A DNA stretch of 64,000 bases from Ruania zhangjianzhongii. GTDB taxonomy: Bacteria > Actinomycetota > Actinomycetes > Actinomycetales > Beutenbergiaceae. The notes below the pieces were generated by a model, which saw only the letters and a list, made by a program, of their open reading frames with translations, was not told the DNA's origin and ran no database searches. Each line of letters starts with the position of its first letter. Within the stretch, counting starts at the first letter, position 1. Location: positions 3,214,882 to 3,278,881 of the forward strand of contig NZ_CP042828.1 of assembly GCF_008000995.1 (NCBI RefSeq), given 5' to 3'. Shown here in pieces: positions 19,361-27,567 of this stretch. The translations under genes and the position numbers were made by a program.

Positions 19361-20233
19361 ATGGCTGCCACACCGCTGACCGAGACGGAACGCCCCCGCC
19401 GCCGCTCGTCCACGTCCGGCGGACGGTCCCCGTGGTTCCACGTCCTGATGATCCCGTTCACCCTGGCCTGGGTGGCACCGATGGTGTTCGTGCTGATCGT
19501 CTCGCTGCGGCCGTTCGAGGACCTGATCGCCCGCGGGCTGACCGCGTTGCCGGTCGAACTGAGCCTGGAGGGCTTCACCACCGCCTTGTCCTCCGGCGGC
19601 ATCGGCGGCGCGCTGCGTAACTCCCTGATCGTCACCGCCGTGGCAGTGGTGCTGTCGTTGTTCCTGGCCTCGCTCGCTGCGTTCGCGCTCAGCCGGTACC
19701 GGATCCCGGGCCGACTGGCGATCCTGCTAGTGATGCTGGCCGGGAACCTGCTGCCACCGCAGATCCTGCTCATCCCGATCGCGAAGATCGCCCAGGCGCT
19801 GGGCATCTACGACTCCCTGGTGGCGCTGATCGTGGTGCAGGTCGGCTTCGGGCTGGGCTTCTACACGTTCGTGTTGCACGGGTTCATGCGCGCCCTGCCG
19901 AACGAGGTGTTCGAGGCAGCCGTGATCGACGGCGCCGGCCCGGCGCGCATCTACGCCCAGGTGGTGCTGCCGCTGACCCGCCCGGCGCTGGCGGCGCTCA
20001 CCGCGCTGGCCACCACCTGGATCTTCAACGACCTGATCTTCGCAATGACCGTGCTGCGCACCGAGACGAAGTTCCCGATCACCGCCGCGCTGCTGAACCT
20101 GCAGGGCGGGTTCGTCAGCCAGTGGAACGTGGTGGCGGCCGGGTCGATCATCGCAGCCATCCCGACGGCGATCGTGTTCTTCATCTTCCAGAAGCAGTTC
20201 GTCTCCGGGCTGCTAGTGGGTACGAACAAGTAG
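19361..20233 (+). CDS. CUT1 sugar ABC transporter permease (MalG-type)
   Basis: 290 aa, six membrane segments, EAA motif EAAVIDGAGPARIYAQVVLP. Starts 1 nt after the previous stop. The final 139 bp of this gene (residues about 246-290) occur again at 21354-21492 with six differences, all silent, so the 3' end of this gene marks one edge of an inserted segment. The encoded protein is intact and of normal length. Confidence 0.93.
   Translation: MAATPLTETERPRRRSSTSGGRSPWFHVLMIPFTLAWVAPMVFVLIVSLRPFEDLIARGLTALPVELSLEGFTTALSSGGIGGALRNSLIVTAVAVVLSLFLASLAAFALSRYRIPGRLAILLVMLAGNLLPPQILLIPIAKIAQALGIYDSLVALIVVQVGFGLGFYTFVLHGFMRALPNEVFEAAVIDGAGPARIYAQVVLPLTRPALAALTALATTWIFNDLIFAMTVLRTETKFPITAALLNLQGGFVSQWNVVAAGSIIAAIPTAIVFFIFQKQFVSGLLVGTNK
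20095..20233 (+). repeat. Direct repeat copy A: 3' end of the CUT1 permease gene
   Basis: 139 bp identical to 21354-21492 except for six positions. Every difference is in a third codon position and synonymous (Val, Gly, Ala, Gly, Leu, Gly codons). The two copies flank the BrnT/BrnA and broken AbiEi genes, offset 1259 bp. Confidence 0.9.
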
Positions 20234-20258
20234 CTCCGGTCAGCAGACGCGAGATCAC

Positions 20259-20555
20259 TCAGGCGCTGCGCTCTTCGTGGTCGCTCTCGCCGCGATCCAC
20301 CAGTCGACCCGTCACATACTTGTGCACCACGCTGGCTATCAGCGTTTGGTACGGAATACCTTCCTGAAGTGCCCGCGTCTGGATATCACTCAGCTCAGCG
20401 GAGGACAGGCGAAGATTGACCCGTCGATCCTTCGTTCCAGTCGCACGCGCGGCGGCGCGCAGCCGAGAAAGCTCGTCTTTCGTCGCAACCGAAGTTAGCT
20501 CACCGCGTTCGTAAGCGGCAAGCAGCTCCGCCTCTTCGTCGTCGACCGTAGACAT
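20259..20555 (-). CDS. brnA: BrnA-like/ribbon-helix-helix antitoxin
   Basis: 98 aa; start at 20555 (MSTVDDEEAELLAAYERGEL), the open frame upstream being shadow of the toxin gene. Residues about 45-85 (VNLRLSSAELSDIQTRALQ, then YQTLIASVVHKYV) form a ribbon-helix-helix DNA-binding fold as in CopG/BrnA antitoxins. The start overlaps the toxin stop by 1 nt (TGATG), the usual toxin-first order of BrnTA. It should neutralise BrnT and repress the pair. Confidence 0.82.
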   Translation of the reverse strand: MSTVDDEEAELLAAYERGELTSVATKDELSRLRAAARATGTKDRRVNLRLSSAELSDIQTRALQEGIPYQTLIASVVHKYVTGRLVDRGESDHEERSA

Positions 20556-20851
20556 CAGTCGTTTCCTTCCTCGTCGACCCCTCGGCTCAGATAGTCCCGA
20601 GTCGCCTTCCGGCTCGGTATCACCGTCTTCAGGAAGAGATGGTTCTCGTCCTCCACATAAGGCACCAGGTAGGCATACCCGTCGCACGCCACCACCAGGA
20701 CGCGTTGGTTCGGGTAGTGCGCGCGATTGGGATGTTCGTACACATCGAGCAGTCCCTGGTCTCCGATTGCCACCACGATCCGCTCGAAGGTAATGCCTCT
20801 TTCGGCGGCCAGGAGGCGGTTCTTCTCCGGGTTCCACCGATACGGTTTCAC
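20555..20851 (-). CDS. brnT: BrnT-like (DUF497) ribonuclease toxin
   Basis: 98 aa. The start of the protein (YRWNPEKNRLLAAERGITFE) and the end (TVIPSRKATRDYL) match BrnT/DUF497 toxins, which have a RelE-like fold and cleave RNA. GTG start. The gene is followed immediately by the antitoxin. The pair sits between the two permease 3'-end repeats, so it may stabilise this small insertion. Confidence 0.8.
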   Translation of the reverse strand: MKPYRWNPEKNRLLAAERGITFERIVVAIGDQGLLDVYEHPNRAHYPNQRVLVVACDGYAYLVPYVEDENHLFLKTVIPSRKATRDYLSRGVDEEGND

Positions 20852-20936
20852 CCCTTGAGCCTACCCGACTGTGTGCCTATTGTCATCAGGGGCATCCTGT
20901 TGTTCCGACTCGACGAACATTGCCCGCTTCGCGGCG

Positions 20937-21345
20937 TCACAGCAGCGTCTCCAGCGCCAGGCTGAGCGGCGGGCGAGCCTTGGGGAACGCACTAGCCATC
21001 CGCATGATCTCGGCGGGCTGTTGCCCCGCACTCGGAGCCAACTACGGAGCGCGGTGTATGCGACGTCGCTGCCTTCTTGGTGCATCAACCGGAAGCAGTC
21101 GATGACGGTTCGCTGGGCGGAGTAGACGAGGAGTTCAAGTCCACCGCCCACCTGCACGCGTTCCCTACCGATCGCGAGCGTCGCGCGATCGAAACTGTGC
21201 CAGGCCGCGTGCTGAAAGCCTGACGGGTGGCGAATGCGCGGTCAGGCGATGTCGGTGGTGAACGGAATCATGTCCGTCAGATCATGATGTGCGAGCGCAC
21301 TGGTGAGGCACATGGTCGCCTGTGCCTGCATGTAGACGGATCACC
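20937..21345 (-). pseudogene. Decayed AbiEi-type antitoxin (type IV toxin-antitoxin)
   Basis: Reading the minus strand gives contiguous AbiEi-like sequence: QATMCLTSALAHHDLTDMIP, an in-frame TGA where a conserved Leu-Pro would stand, then RHPSGFQHAAWHSFDRATLA, YSAQRTVIDCFRLMHQEGSD, and after a one-base deletion near 21020, PAEIMRMASAFPKARPPLSL and the stop at 20937. The N-terminal HTH part is missing beyond about 21345. No AbiEii toxin follows. Nonfunctional remnant; it matches AbiEi proteins as I know them, not a database search. Confidence 0.72.
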
Positions 21346-21353
21346 GGAGTACG

Positions 21354-21492
21354 GAACCTGCAGGGCGGGTTCGTCAGCCAGTGGAACGTAGTGGCGGCCG
21401 GATCGATCATCGCGGCCATCCCGACGGCGATCGTGTTCTTCATCTTCCAGAAGCAGTTCGTCTCCGGACTGCTGGTGGGCACGAACAAGTAG
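21354..21492 (+). repeat. Direct repeat copy B: orphan permease 3' end
   Basis: 139 bp encoding the last 45 residues and stop of a CUT1 permease, without the rest of the gene. Identical to 20095-20233 except for six silent changes. It ends 9 bp before the convergent stop of the secreted glycosidase gene. Either the original end of the permease gene displaced by an insertion, or the relic of a second permease gene deleted by recombination. Confidence 0.9.
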
Positions 21493-21501
21493 GGCAGTGC
21501 C

Positions 21502-22770
21502 TCAGTCATCCACACTCTCCGCTGCCGCAGCGGCCTGCAGCAGGCCCATCGCCGGCCGCACCTGGGGCTGGTCGCCGTCAGTGAGCAGCAGGCGGGACGG
21601 GGAGCCGATCAGGTGCGTGTAGTACAGCCGCGTGTAGCGGGGCGTCGATTCGGCCAGGCCGAGCAGATACTCCATCGCCTCGACCTGGACGTCATCGGTG
21701 ATCTCCTCGTGGGTGAAGAATCCTGGCTGCCCGACGCCATCTTCGGTGTTCCAGATCTCGGCACCACCCCAGCTGCCGCGGAACGCATAGAGCACGCGGT
21801 CGAGCAGGCAGTCGTCATAGCCGGTGCAGGTTCGCACTCCGGTGAGGTAGGCGTTCGTGTCCGACCATCCGTGGTAGGCCACGACCTCGGGCCGGAAGCC
21901 CGCCGGCAGCCCGAAGTCAGGGGCGGCGTTCGCGATCTCGTTGCGGTACTCGTCCAGGTAGGACGGCGGCAGGCCGGTCGTATTGTGTTCGCTCGGTTCG
22001 TCACAGTGCTCCTGCCGAGGAACAGCGGCCATCGTGCAGTTGGTCTGGTAATCGACCCAATGACCCCCGTTCGAGCCGAAGTTGACCGCCGCCACGGTGC
22101 ACCCACGCGAGGCGCACACGCTGGTAGCCGCCAGGTAGTACTGCGCCGCGAGCCGAGGACCGATCACCGAGTCCGCACCGGGAGCGGGTGCTGGGTAGCC
22201 GTTTCCGGACGTCGCATTGAGGTTGGGCTCGTTCCACGCTGCGAAGGCGAGGTCACCGGTGTAGCCGGCCAGGGCCGCCCAGTCGGTGTCCACGTAGTCG
22301 GTGAACGCCGCCTGGTACTCGGTGACCGTGGGCGGATCCGGGTCGAACTCGTCATCGGGGTCTGCCGAGGAGAGCGCCTTGAAGGAGATCAGCACTTCGT
22401 CACAGCCGCTGGCCTGGGCTGTCTCCAGCCACGCGATGTTGGCGGCAAGGCCACTGGGGTGATCGGGTTCACCCTCGGTGTGCACCGCCGTGTCCCAGCC
22501 GGTGTAGTACTGGCAGAGCCGGGGGCCGTGGTCCGGATCAGGCGCGTAGAAGTGATCGATCATCTCGATCTGTTCACTGCGCCCGTTGAAGCCGACCTGT
22601 AGCGGCTCGGATGCGCTCACCGCCCAGCGGTCGCTGTGAGCCTGCTCTCCCGGCTCGGCCGGGGGTTCGCCGGCAGCTGCGGCGCTCCCGCCGGCGGCAA
22701 GTACCGTCGCCACGAGGCCGGTCGCCATGATCGAACGCACCGCTCGAAGGCGGCCCTGGTGTGTCGTCAT
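21502..22770 (-). CDS. Secreted clan-A-like glycoside hydrolase
   Basis: 422 aa with a Sec signal peptide (hydrophobic stretch residues 13-34 ending in an Ala-rich cleavage site). A TIM-barrel glycosidase is suggested by FAAWNEPNLN (Glu181, candidate acid/base), AYHGW (strand 6 His300) and EIWNTEDG (Glu343, candidate nucleophile), as in GH39/GH5-like enzymes. Eight or so Cys suggest disulphides outside the cell. Last gene of the Lpl-type operon, overlapping the preceding gene by 4 nt. Substrate unknown. Confidence 0.72.
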   Translation of the reverse strand: MTTHQGRLRAVRSIMATGLVATVLAAGGSAAAAGEPPAEPGEQAHSDRWAVSASEPLQVGFNGRSEQIEMIDHFYAPDPDHGPRLCQYYTGWDTAVHTEGEPDHPSGLAANIAWLETAQASGCDEVLISFKALSSADPDDEFDPDPPTVTEYQAAFTDYVDTDWAALAGYTGDLAFAAWNEPNLNATSGNGYPAPAPGADSVIGPRLAAQYYLAATSVCASRGCTVAAVNFGSNGGHWVDYQTNCTMAAVPRQEHCDEPSEHNTTGLPPSYLDEYRNEIANAAPDFGLPAGFRPEVVAYHGWSDTNAYLTGVRTCTGYDDCLLDRVLYAFRGSWGGAEIWNTEDGVGQPGFFTHEEITDDVQVEAMEYLLGLAESTPRYTRLYYTHLIGSPSRLLLTDGDQPQVRPAMGLLQAAAAAESVDD

Positions 22771-24998
22771 CGGTGCTTCTCCTCGGTAGTCGTGGACAGG
22801 GCGCTGAGGGTGACCTCACCCACCGCATCTCCCCAGATCGATCGGTCGGCTCCGTCCAGGTCGAGCTGAAGTCGCCATCGGCCCGCCGGAGTAGACACCT
22901 CGACCCGATACCGGCTCTGACTGCTCTCCGCGGAGAGCCGGGGTACCGGGTCTGCTGCGTCACGTACCCGGACCACCCAGGCGCTGGTCAGGATCGGCTC
23001 GCCGGCGCCCACCCAGTATCGTCCGCGCCGTGCCCCGGCGCTGATCTGCTCGACGGCGATGCTGCGCAGCCCCGAGTGGTCCGTCACCGGATGGGAGGTC
23101 ACCCCTAACGGCGCATCGGCAACCACGTCGAGCACATCGTCCACGCATAGGGCATTCTCGGCCAGCGGCACGATCGAACGCCGGTGATCGTTGTGCACAT
23201 CGTTCGGGATCAGCAAGTTGAGGCCGTGGGCGCTCAGCAACGGGGGGCGCAGGTCCCGCGCTCTGGACACGTGCAGACCGACCACTGTCGCGTCGTCGGG
23301 CAGGGCGGCCACGACGATCCAGCTGTCGGCGACCGGGCCGGTACCGCGCCAGCCTTCGGCGACCGCCAGGGACACACCCTCTTCGACCCTGGCCGCACTG
23401 ACGAAACCGCCGGTGAACTCCTCCAGCGTGTAGCCGGCGACCCGCCGTTGCGCATGGGGGGACTCGGTGGGGCTCGGGGCTCGACCGTCGCCCTCGAACC
23501 GCAGCACCGGGCAGAGGTTGAGCGCCCACTCGGCCATGTCCGGCCGTTCGGTCGGGAACGCGAGCGCCTGGGTCCGACTGGCCGCACGCCAGGAGACCGA
23601 CGCAGTCCGCCGGGCGCCCCGGAGGCAGGCGAACCCGTGCTCGGCGTCGCTCCAGGCGCCGGGCTCCTCCTCGGGCCGTCCACCGGCGGAGCGGAGTTGG
23701 ACGGCCTCGGTCTCGGAGCTCTCCGCGACTGCGGCGCCGTTACTGCGCCCCGCGGCGTTACTGTGCTCGGCAGCGCTACCGAGCACGCTGTGGTGCCACC
23801 AGATGCCCAGCGCGCACGCCCGGTCGGTCTCCAGGCGAGCACGATAGTAGGGCTGGTCGGAGCCGAGCGCCCGCAGACGACGACCGTAGAGGAGACCATC
23901 GGGAGTCTCGGCACGTTCACGCCCCACCATGCGGAGGTAACGATCGGCGAGCCCTGCCGCGCCCGCGTCGCCGAACTCGCGCTCGGCCAGCAGAAGTGCC
24001 GGAAGCAGGTACTCCTGGCAGTAGGCGTACCGGACGCGAGCGTCGCCACCGATACGTACGAGCCGCCCGTCCGGTCCGATCAGGGGTCGAATCCGCTGCC
24101 ACAGGTCCCGCTGGTGCCACAGCAGCGCCTCCGGGATCGGGTGGCCCTGGGCCCTGAGGTCGAGCAGGGCCAGCGCAGCGTTGCTGGCGCAGATCACCAT
24201 GTAGCCGACGTTCAGGTACCCGTGGTGGTCGAGAGCGTAGGACTCGAAGAAGTTCGCGCCCCGATGGGCCGCCGCCACCGGCACACCGTCGACGACGGCA
24301 GTGCTGTCGGCATCGCTGGGTACCGATACCGCATTGATGAGGAAGTTCACGGCCACCTCCCGCCACTTCGGGGCGCGAGGATGGTCCGGGTACCGCTGCG
24401 CCGTGCGCCACAGATGTGCTCCGCACCAGAGGTTCGACTCCGGCCGGTTGAGACCGTCCTTCTCCCAGCGGCCCCCTCGGATCCCGGTCACACCGCCGCG
24501 CTCATGGTGGTCGGCCTGCCAGTCGGCCTCGTCAATGAGCAGCTCGGCCAGTCCGTTCCGATACTGGGGTTCCAGCTGTGGACCGAGCTCGTCGATCACC
24601 CACCCCGCTCGCTCCAGGCCGAGCACGCTGATCCAGGAACGTCCCCAACGGCGGCCGTCCTCAGCCGCAGCGAACCCGCTCTCGTGGGTGGCGACCACAA
24701 ACCTCAGGGCGGCGAGGGCGCGACGAGTAGCCCACCTGCGCCTCGCCTCGTCGGGCGCATGCACTGCGACGGCGCCAGCACCGGCGAGGTACTGCAGCGT
24801 GGTCTGCATCCCCCACGCCGTGTAGCCGGTTCCGTACCAGCCCTGCTCGAGTCCGTCCGGATCGCTGCGGGTGTGCCAGTCCTGCTCGGCCGACCGCAAC
24901 CACTGCATGAGCCAGTCGCCCACCTGTGCGGGTGAGACGCCTGCCGAAGAGCTCCCGGACGTGTCGGTCGCCGCGACGACGGCGCCCGACACCATCAC
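22767..24998 (-). CDS. Predicted (alpha/alpha)-toroid polysaccharide-degrading enzyme
   Basis: 743 aa, no clear signal peptide, so probably cytoplasmic. The first about 400 residues are helical and aromatic-rich (RSWISVLGLERAGWVIDEL, NLWCGAHLWRTAQRYPD, GANFFESYALDHHGYLN), recalling the alpha/alpha toroid of polysaccharide lyases and related enzymes. The C-terminal half is beta-rich and ends in a sandwich-like segment. This two-part architecture and its operon suggest it acts on imported uronate- or amino-sugar-containing oligosaccharides. No family assigned with confidence. GTGA-type overlap with the binding-protein gene. Confidence 0.55.
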   Translation of the reverse strand: MMVSGAVVAATDTSGSSSAGVSPAQVGDWLMQWLRSAEQDWHTRSDPDGLEQGWYGTGYTAWGMQTTLQYLAGAGAVAVHAPDEARRRWATRRALAALRFVVATHESGFAAAEDGRRWGRSWISVLGLERAGWVIDELGPQLEPQYRNGLAELLIDEADWQADHHERGGVTGIRGGRWEKDGLNRPESNLWCGAHLWRTAQRYPDHPRAPKWREVAVNFLINAVSVPSDADSTAVVDGVPVAAAHRGANFFESYALDHHGYLNVGYMVICASNAALALLDLRAQGHPIPEALLWHQRDLWQRIRPLIGPDGRLVRIGGDARVRYAYCQEYLLPALLLAEREFGDAGAAGLADRYLRMVGRERAETPDGLLYGRRLRALGSDQPYYRARLETDRACALGIWWHHSVLGSAAEHSNAAGRSNGAAVAESSETEAVQLRSAGGRPEEEPGAWSDAEHGFACLRGARRTASVSWRAASRTQALAFPTERPDMAEWALNLCPVLRFEGDGRAPSPTESPHAQRRVAGYTLEEFTGGFVSAARVEEGVSLAVAEGWRGTGPVADSWIVVAALPDDATVVGLHVSRARDLRPPLLSAHGLNLLIPNDVHNDHRRSIVPLAENALCVDDVLDVVADAPLGVTSHPVTDHSGLRSIAVEQISAGARRGRYWVGAGEPILTSAWVVRVRDAADPVPRLSAESSQSRYRVEVSTPAGRWRLQLDLDGADRSIWGDAVGEVTLSALSTTTEEKHR

Positions 24999-26608
24999 TG
25001 ATCAGCCTGCTGCGCGTCGTAAGACTCCTGGTACTCCTCAATCATCGTGGTACCGCCGCCATCGAGGAACGCCTGTGCAGCCGGCTCCCAGTCGCTGACT
25101 GGGCGCCGCCCGTAGATGATGTCGTCCTGGACGCTGCTCAGCTCACCGGCAAGCGAGTTCAGCTGCCGCGAAGCGGTCTCGGAGATCAGCCCATAGGTAG
25201 GGTCCACCACCGACTTCTCGGTCACGGCACTCTGATGGTCCCAGGCGTCCTGGACGGTGTCCGGCCGACCCGGTGAGTAGATGACGCGAGCGGTGTCACT
25301 GAAGTACAGCGACCCGATGTTCACCTCGGTGGCGAGGTCGCCTGGCACCGGGTCGGAGCCGTCCAGCTCGTAGTTGCGGCCAGCGATCCCGTACTTGTTG
25401 AACAGGTACTCCTCCGTCCCGAACGGAGCCGCCAACCAGTCGGCGATCCGAAGCAACGTCGGGAGCCGGTCACCGGCGTCGGCGGAGAAAGCGGTGAATC
25501 CGGCGTTCGGACGGGGAAGGTCCTGCGTCCCGGCTCCCTCGGTCATGCCCGGGATCGACATGGCCTGGATGTCCAGGCCCTCGACCCCGGCGTTGGCGAC
25601 GTACAGGCTGAACCAGGCGATGAACGAGTCGGACATGAACACGATCTGCCCACCTCCGAACCACTGTTTGCGGGTGGAGGCGGGGGTGCCCGCGGCATCG
25701 GGATTGACGCTGCCGTCGTCGACCAGCTTCCGAGTCGCCTCCAGCGCCTCGAGCTGTCGCTCGTCGAGCAGGTTGGTACCGATCGTGCCGTCCTCGAGCG
25801 TCCATCGGATCGGGATGTCACACATCCGGCGCAGGTGGCCGATCGGCGCGTCCGCCCAGGCCCACCGGTTGCCTCCGGTCAGCTCGGCCGAGATCTCCTG
25901 CAGCGTCTCGAAGGAGGCGATCTCGCCGCGGTCGATGCCGGCCTCATCGAGCAGGTCGTTGCGCATCAGCACACTCGGCAGGGAGACCAGCCCCCGATTC
26001 AGCGGGATCGCTCGGATACTGCCCTCGAAGACGCACTCCTGCCACGAGTCGGTCGGGATCGAAGCCAGCCCTGGGTAGTCCTGGACGGCGTCACCGGCGA
26101 GGAACTCGGTCAGGTCCGCGGTCTTTGACGTCATGAACCGCGGCCGCGACGGCATCGAGCCGACGTAGAAGGCGTCCGGGAGGCTGTCGCCGGCGATCGT
26201 GGTGGAGAATTTGGCGTCGTAATCCCCGGCCGGGGTCAGTGAGATCTGTAGCTCGCTACCGATCCGTTCGTTCATCTCCTGCCAGAACGGGTTGTCCCCG
26301 AGTGCTGGCGGCAGACCGAAGCTGGTCGGACCCATGAACGTGACCGGATCGCCGTCCCCGGGTGCTTCGGTGCTGAAGGTGACCGGAGACTCCGGATAAG
26401 CGAAGAAGGCACCCGAAGTGCGGCCGAGCTCCGCCGGCAGATCGGGTTCGACGTCGGCATAGGGAACGTACGTGGGAAGGGCCGCTGAATTCGCCTCGAG
26501 GTCAGCGCCGGGGTCGTTGCTGCTGCCAGAGGAGCAGCTTCCGAGCACGACGGCCGCGCCGGCTCCGGCGACGCCGCCGAACAGGGCTCTGCGGGAGATA
26601 CTGGTCAT
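24995..26608 (-). CDS. Lpl-type sugar ABC transporter substrate-binding lipoprotein
   Basis: 537 aa from the Met at 26608 (TSISRRALFGGVAGAGAAV then LGSCSSG), with an Arg-Arg signal and lipobox. Length and the FGLPPALGDNPFWQEMNERI region match the large LipO/YtcQ-like binding proteins paired with LplB/LplC permeases, often used for complex or acidic oligosaccharides. Separated from the LplC-type permease by 38 nt and overlapping the next gene by 4 nt. Confidence 0.88.
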   Translation of the reverse strand: MTSISRRALFGGVAGAGAAVVLGSCSSGSSNDPGADLEANSAALPTYVPYADVEPDLPAELGRTSGAFFAYPESPVTFSTEAPGDGDPVTFMGPTSFGLPPALGDNPFWQEMNERIGSELQISLTPAGDYDAKFSTTIAGDSLPDAFYVGSMPSRPRFMTSKTADLTEFLAGDAVQDYPGLASIPTDSWQECVFEGSIRAIPLNRGLVSLPSVLMRNDLLDEAGIDRGEIASFETLQEISAELTGGNRWAWADAPIGHLRRMCDIPIRWTLEDGTIGTNLLDERQLEALEATRKLVDDGSVNPDAAGTPASTRKQWFGGGQIVFMSDSFIAWFSLYVANAGVEGLDIQAMSIPGMTEGAGTQDLPRPNAGFTAFSADAGDRLPTLLRIADWLAAPFGTEEYLFNKYGIAGRNYELDGSDPVPGDLATEVNIGSLYFSDTARVIYSPGRPDTVQDAWDHQSAVTEKSVVDPTYGLISETASRQLNSLAGELSSVQDDIIYGRRPVSDWEPAAQAFLDGGGTTMIEEYQESYDAQQADQ

Positions 26609-26646
26609 CGTTGATTCAGCCTTTCTGTGGGTGTGTACATAGACGG

Positions 26647-27567
26647 TCAGCCCTTGATCGCGCCGGTGAGCGCGCCTTTGGCGAAGTGCTTCTGCAGCCA
26701 CGGGTAGACCAGGAGGATCGGCACCACCGAGACCACGAGGATCGCCATCTGCAGCGAGGGCTGAGCCGGAATGGCTTCCGCCGCGAGGTCGTAGCCGGTG
26801 ATGGCGTTGTCGTCGACGACGTAGGTCCGCAGCACGAGCTGCAACGGCCACATCGTGGAGTCGTTGAGATACAGGAGCGCGGAGAAGAACGCGTTCCAGT
26901 AGCCGACGGCGTAGAACAGCCCGATCACCGCAAGTGCCGCCTTGGACAGCGGCACCACGATGCTGGTCAGGATCCGGATCTCCGAGGCCCCGTCGATCTC
27001 TGCCGCGTCCAGGATGTCGTCCGGCAAGCTGCCGAAGAACGCCCGCAGCACGATCACGTTGAATGCGCTGAGAGCGGTGGGGACGATCAGCGAGGCTAGC
27101 GAGTTCAGCAGTCCGTACGACTGCACCGCCAGGTAGGTGGGGAGCAACCCGGGGCTGAAGAACAGACTGATCACGACGAGCATGGTCAAGGCGCGCCGGA
27201 ATGGCAGGGCACGGCGGGTCAACGTGTACGCGAGCAGCGAGCTCACGGTCAGGCTGAGCAGCGTGCCGCAGACGGTGACGATCACGCTCACACCGAGGGC
27301 GCGGGTGACGATACCGCCGGAGAGGATCGCGTCATAGGCGGAGAAGTCGAGGCGTTCCGGGAAGAGGACGAGGCCGCCAGCCCGGGAGACTTGCTCCGGT
27401 GGAGCCATGGACGTCGAGATGATCCCGACGAACGGCAGGATGACCAGGGCGCAGGCCACGGAGAAGACGACGGCCTTGACCACGGTAGCCGCGGGCGACG
27501 GGGGCAGCTGGCCGCCGACCATCGGCCGGCGACGGCGGCGTACAGGAGTGCGGGCGTGGGTACTCAT
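26647..27567 (-). CDS. Lpl-type sugar ABC transporter permease (LplC/YtcP-like)
   Basis: 306 aa, six membrane segments. The EAA loop reads DAAEIDGASEIRILTSIVVP and the C-terminus HFAKGALTGAIKG is the hallmark ending of the YtcP/LplC group. Pairs with the upstream permease. Its start overlaps the stop of that gene by 4 nt. Confidence 0.92.
   Translation of the reverse strand: MSTHARTPVRRRRRPMVGGQLPPSPAATVVKAVVFSVACALVILPFVGIISTSMAPPEQVSRAGGLVLFPERLDFSAYDAILSGGIVTRALGVSVIVTVCGTLLSLTVSSLLAYTLTRRALPFRRALTMLVVISLFFSPGLLPTYLAVQSYGLLNSLASLIVPTALSAFNVIVLRAFFGSLPDDILDAAEIDGASEIRILTSIVVPLSKAALAVIGLFYAVGYWNAFFSALLYLNDSTMWPLQLVLRTYVVDDNAITGYDLAAEAIPAQPSLQMAILVVSVVPILLVYPWLQKHFAKGALTGAIKG

Noticed and set aside
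20911-20936. Short similarity to the ECF S-component 3' end (29840-29866)
   Set aside because: About 25 bp of similar GC-rich sequence at the end of unrelated genes; too short to argue for a duplication.
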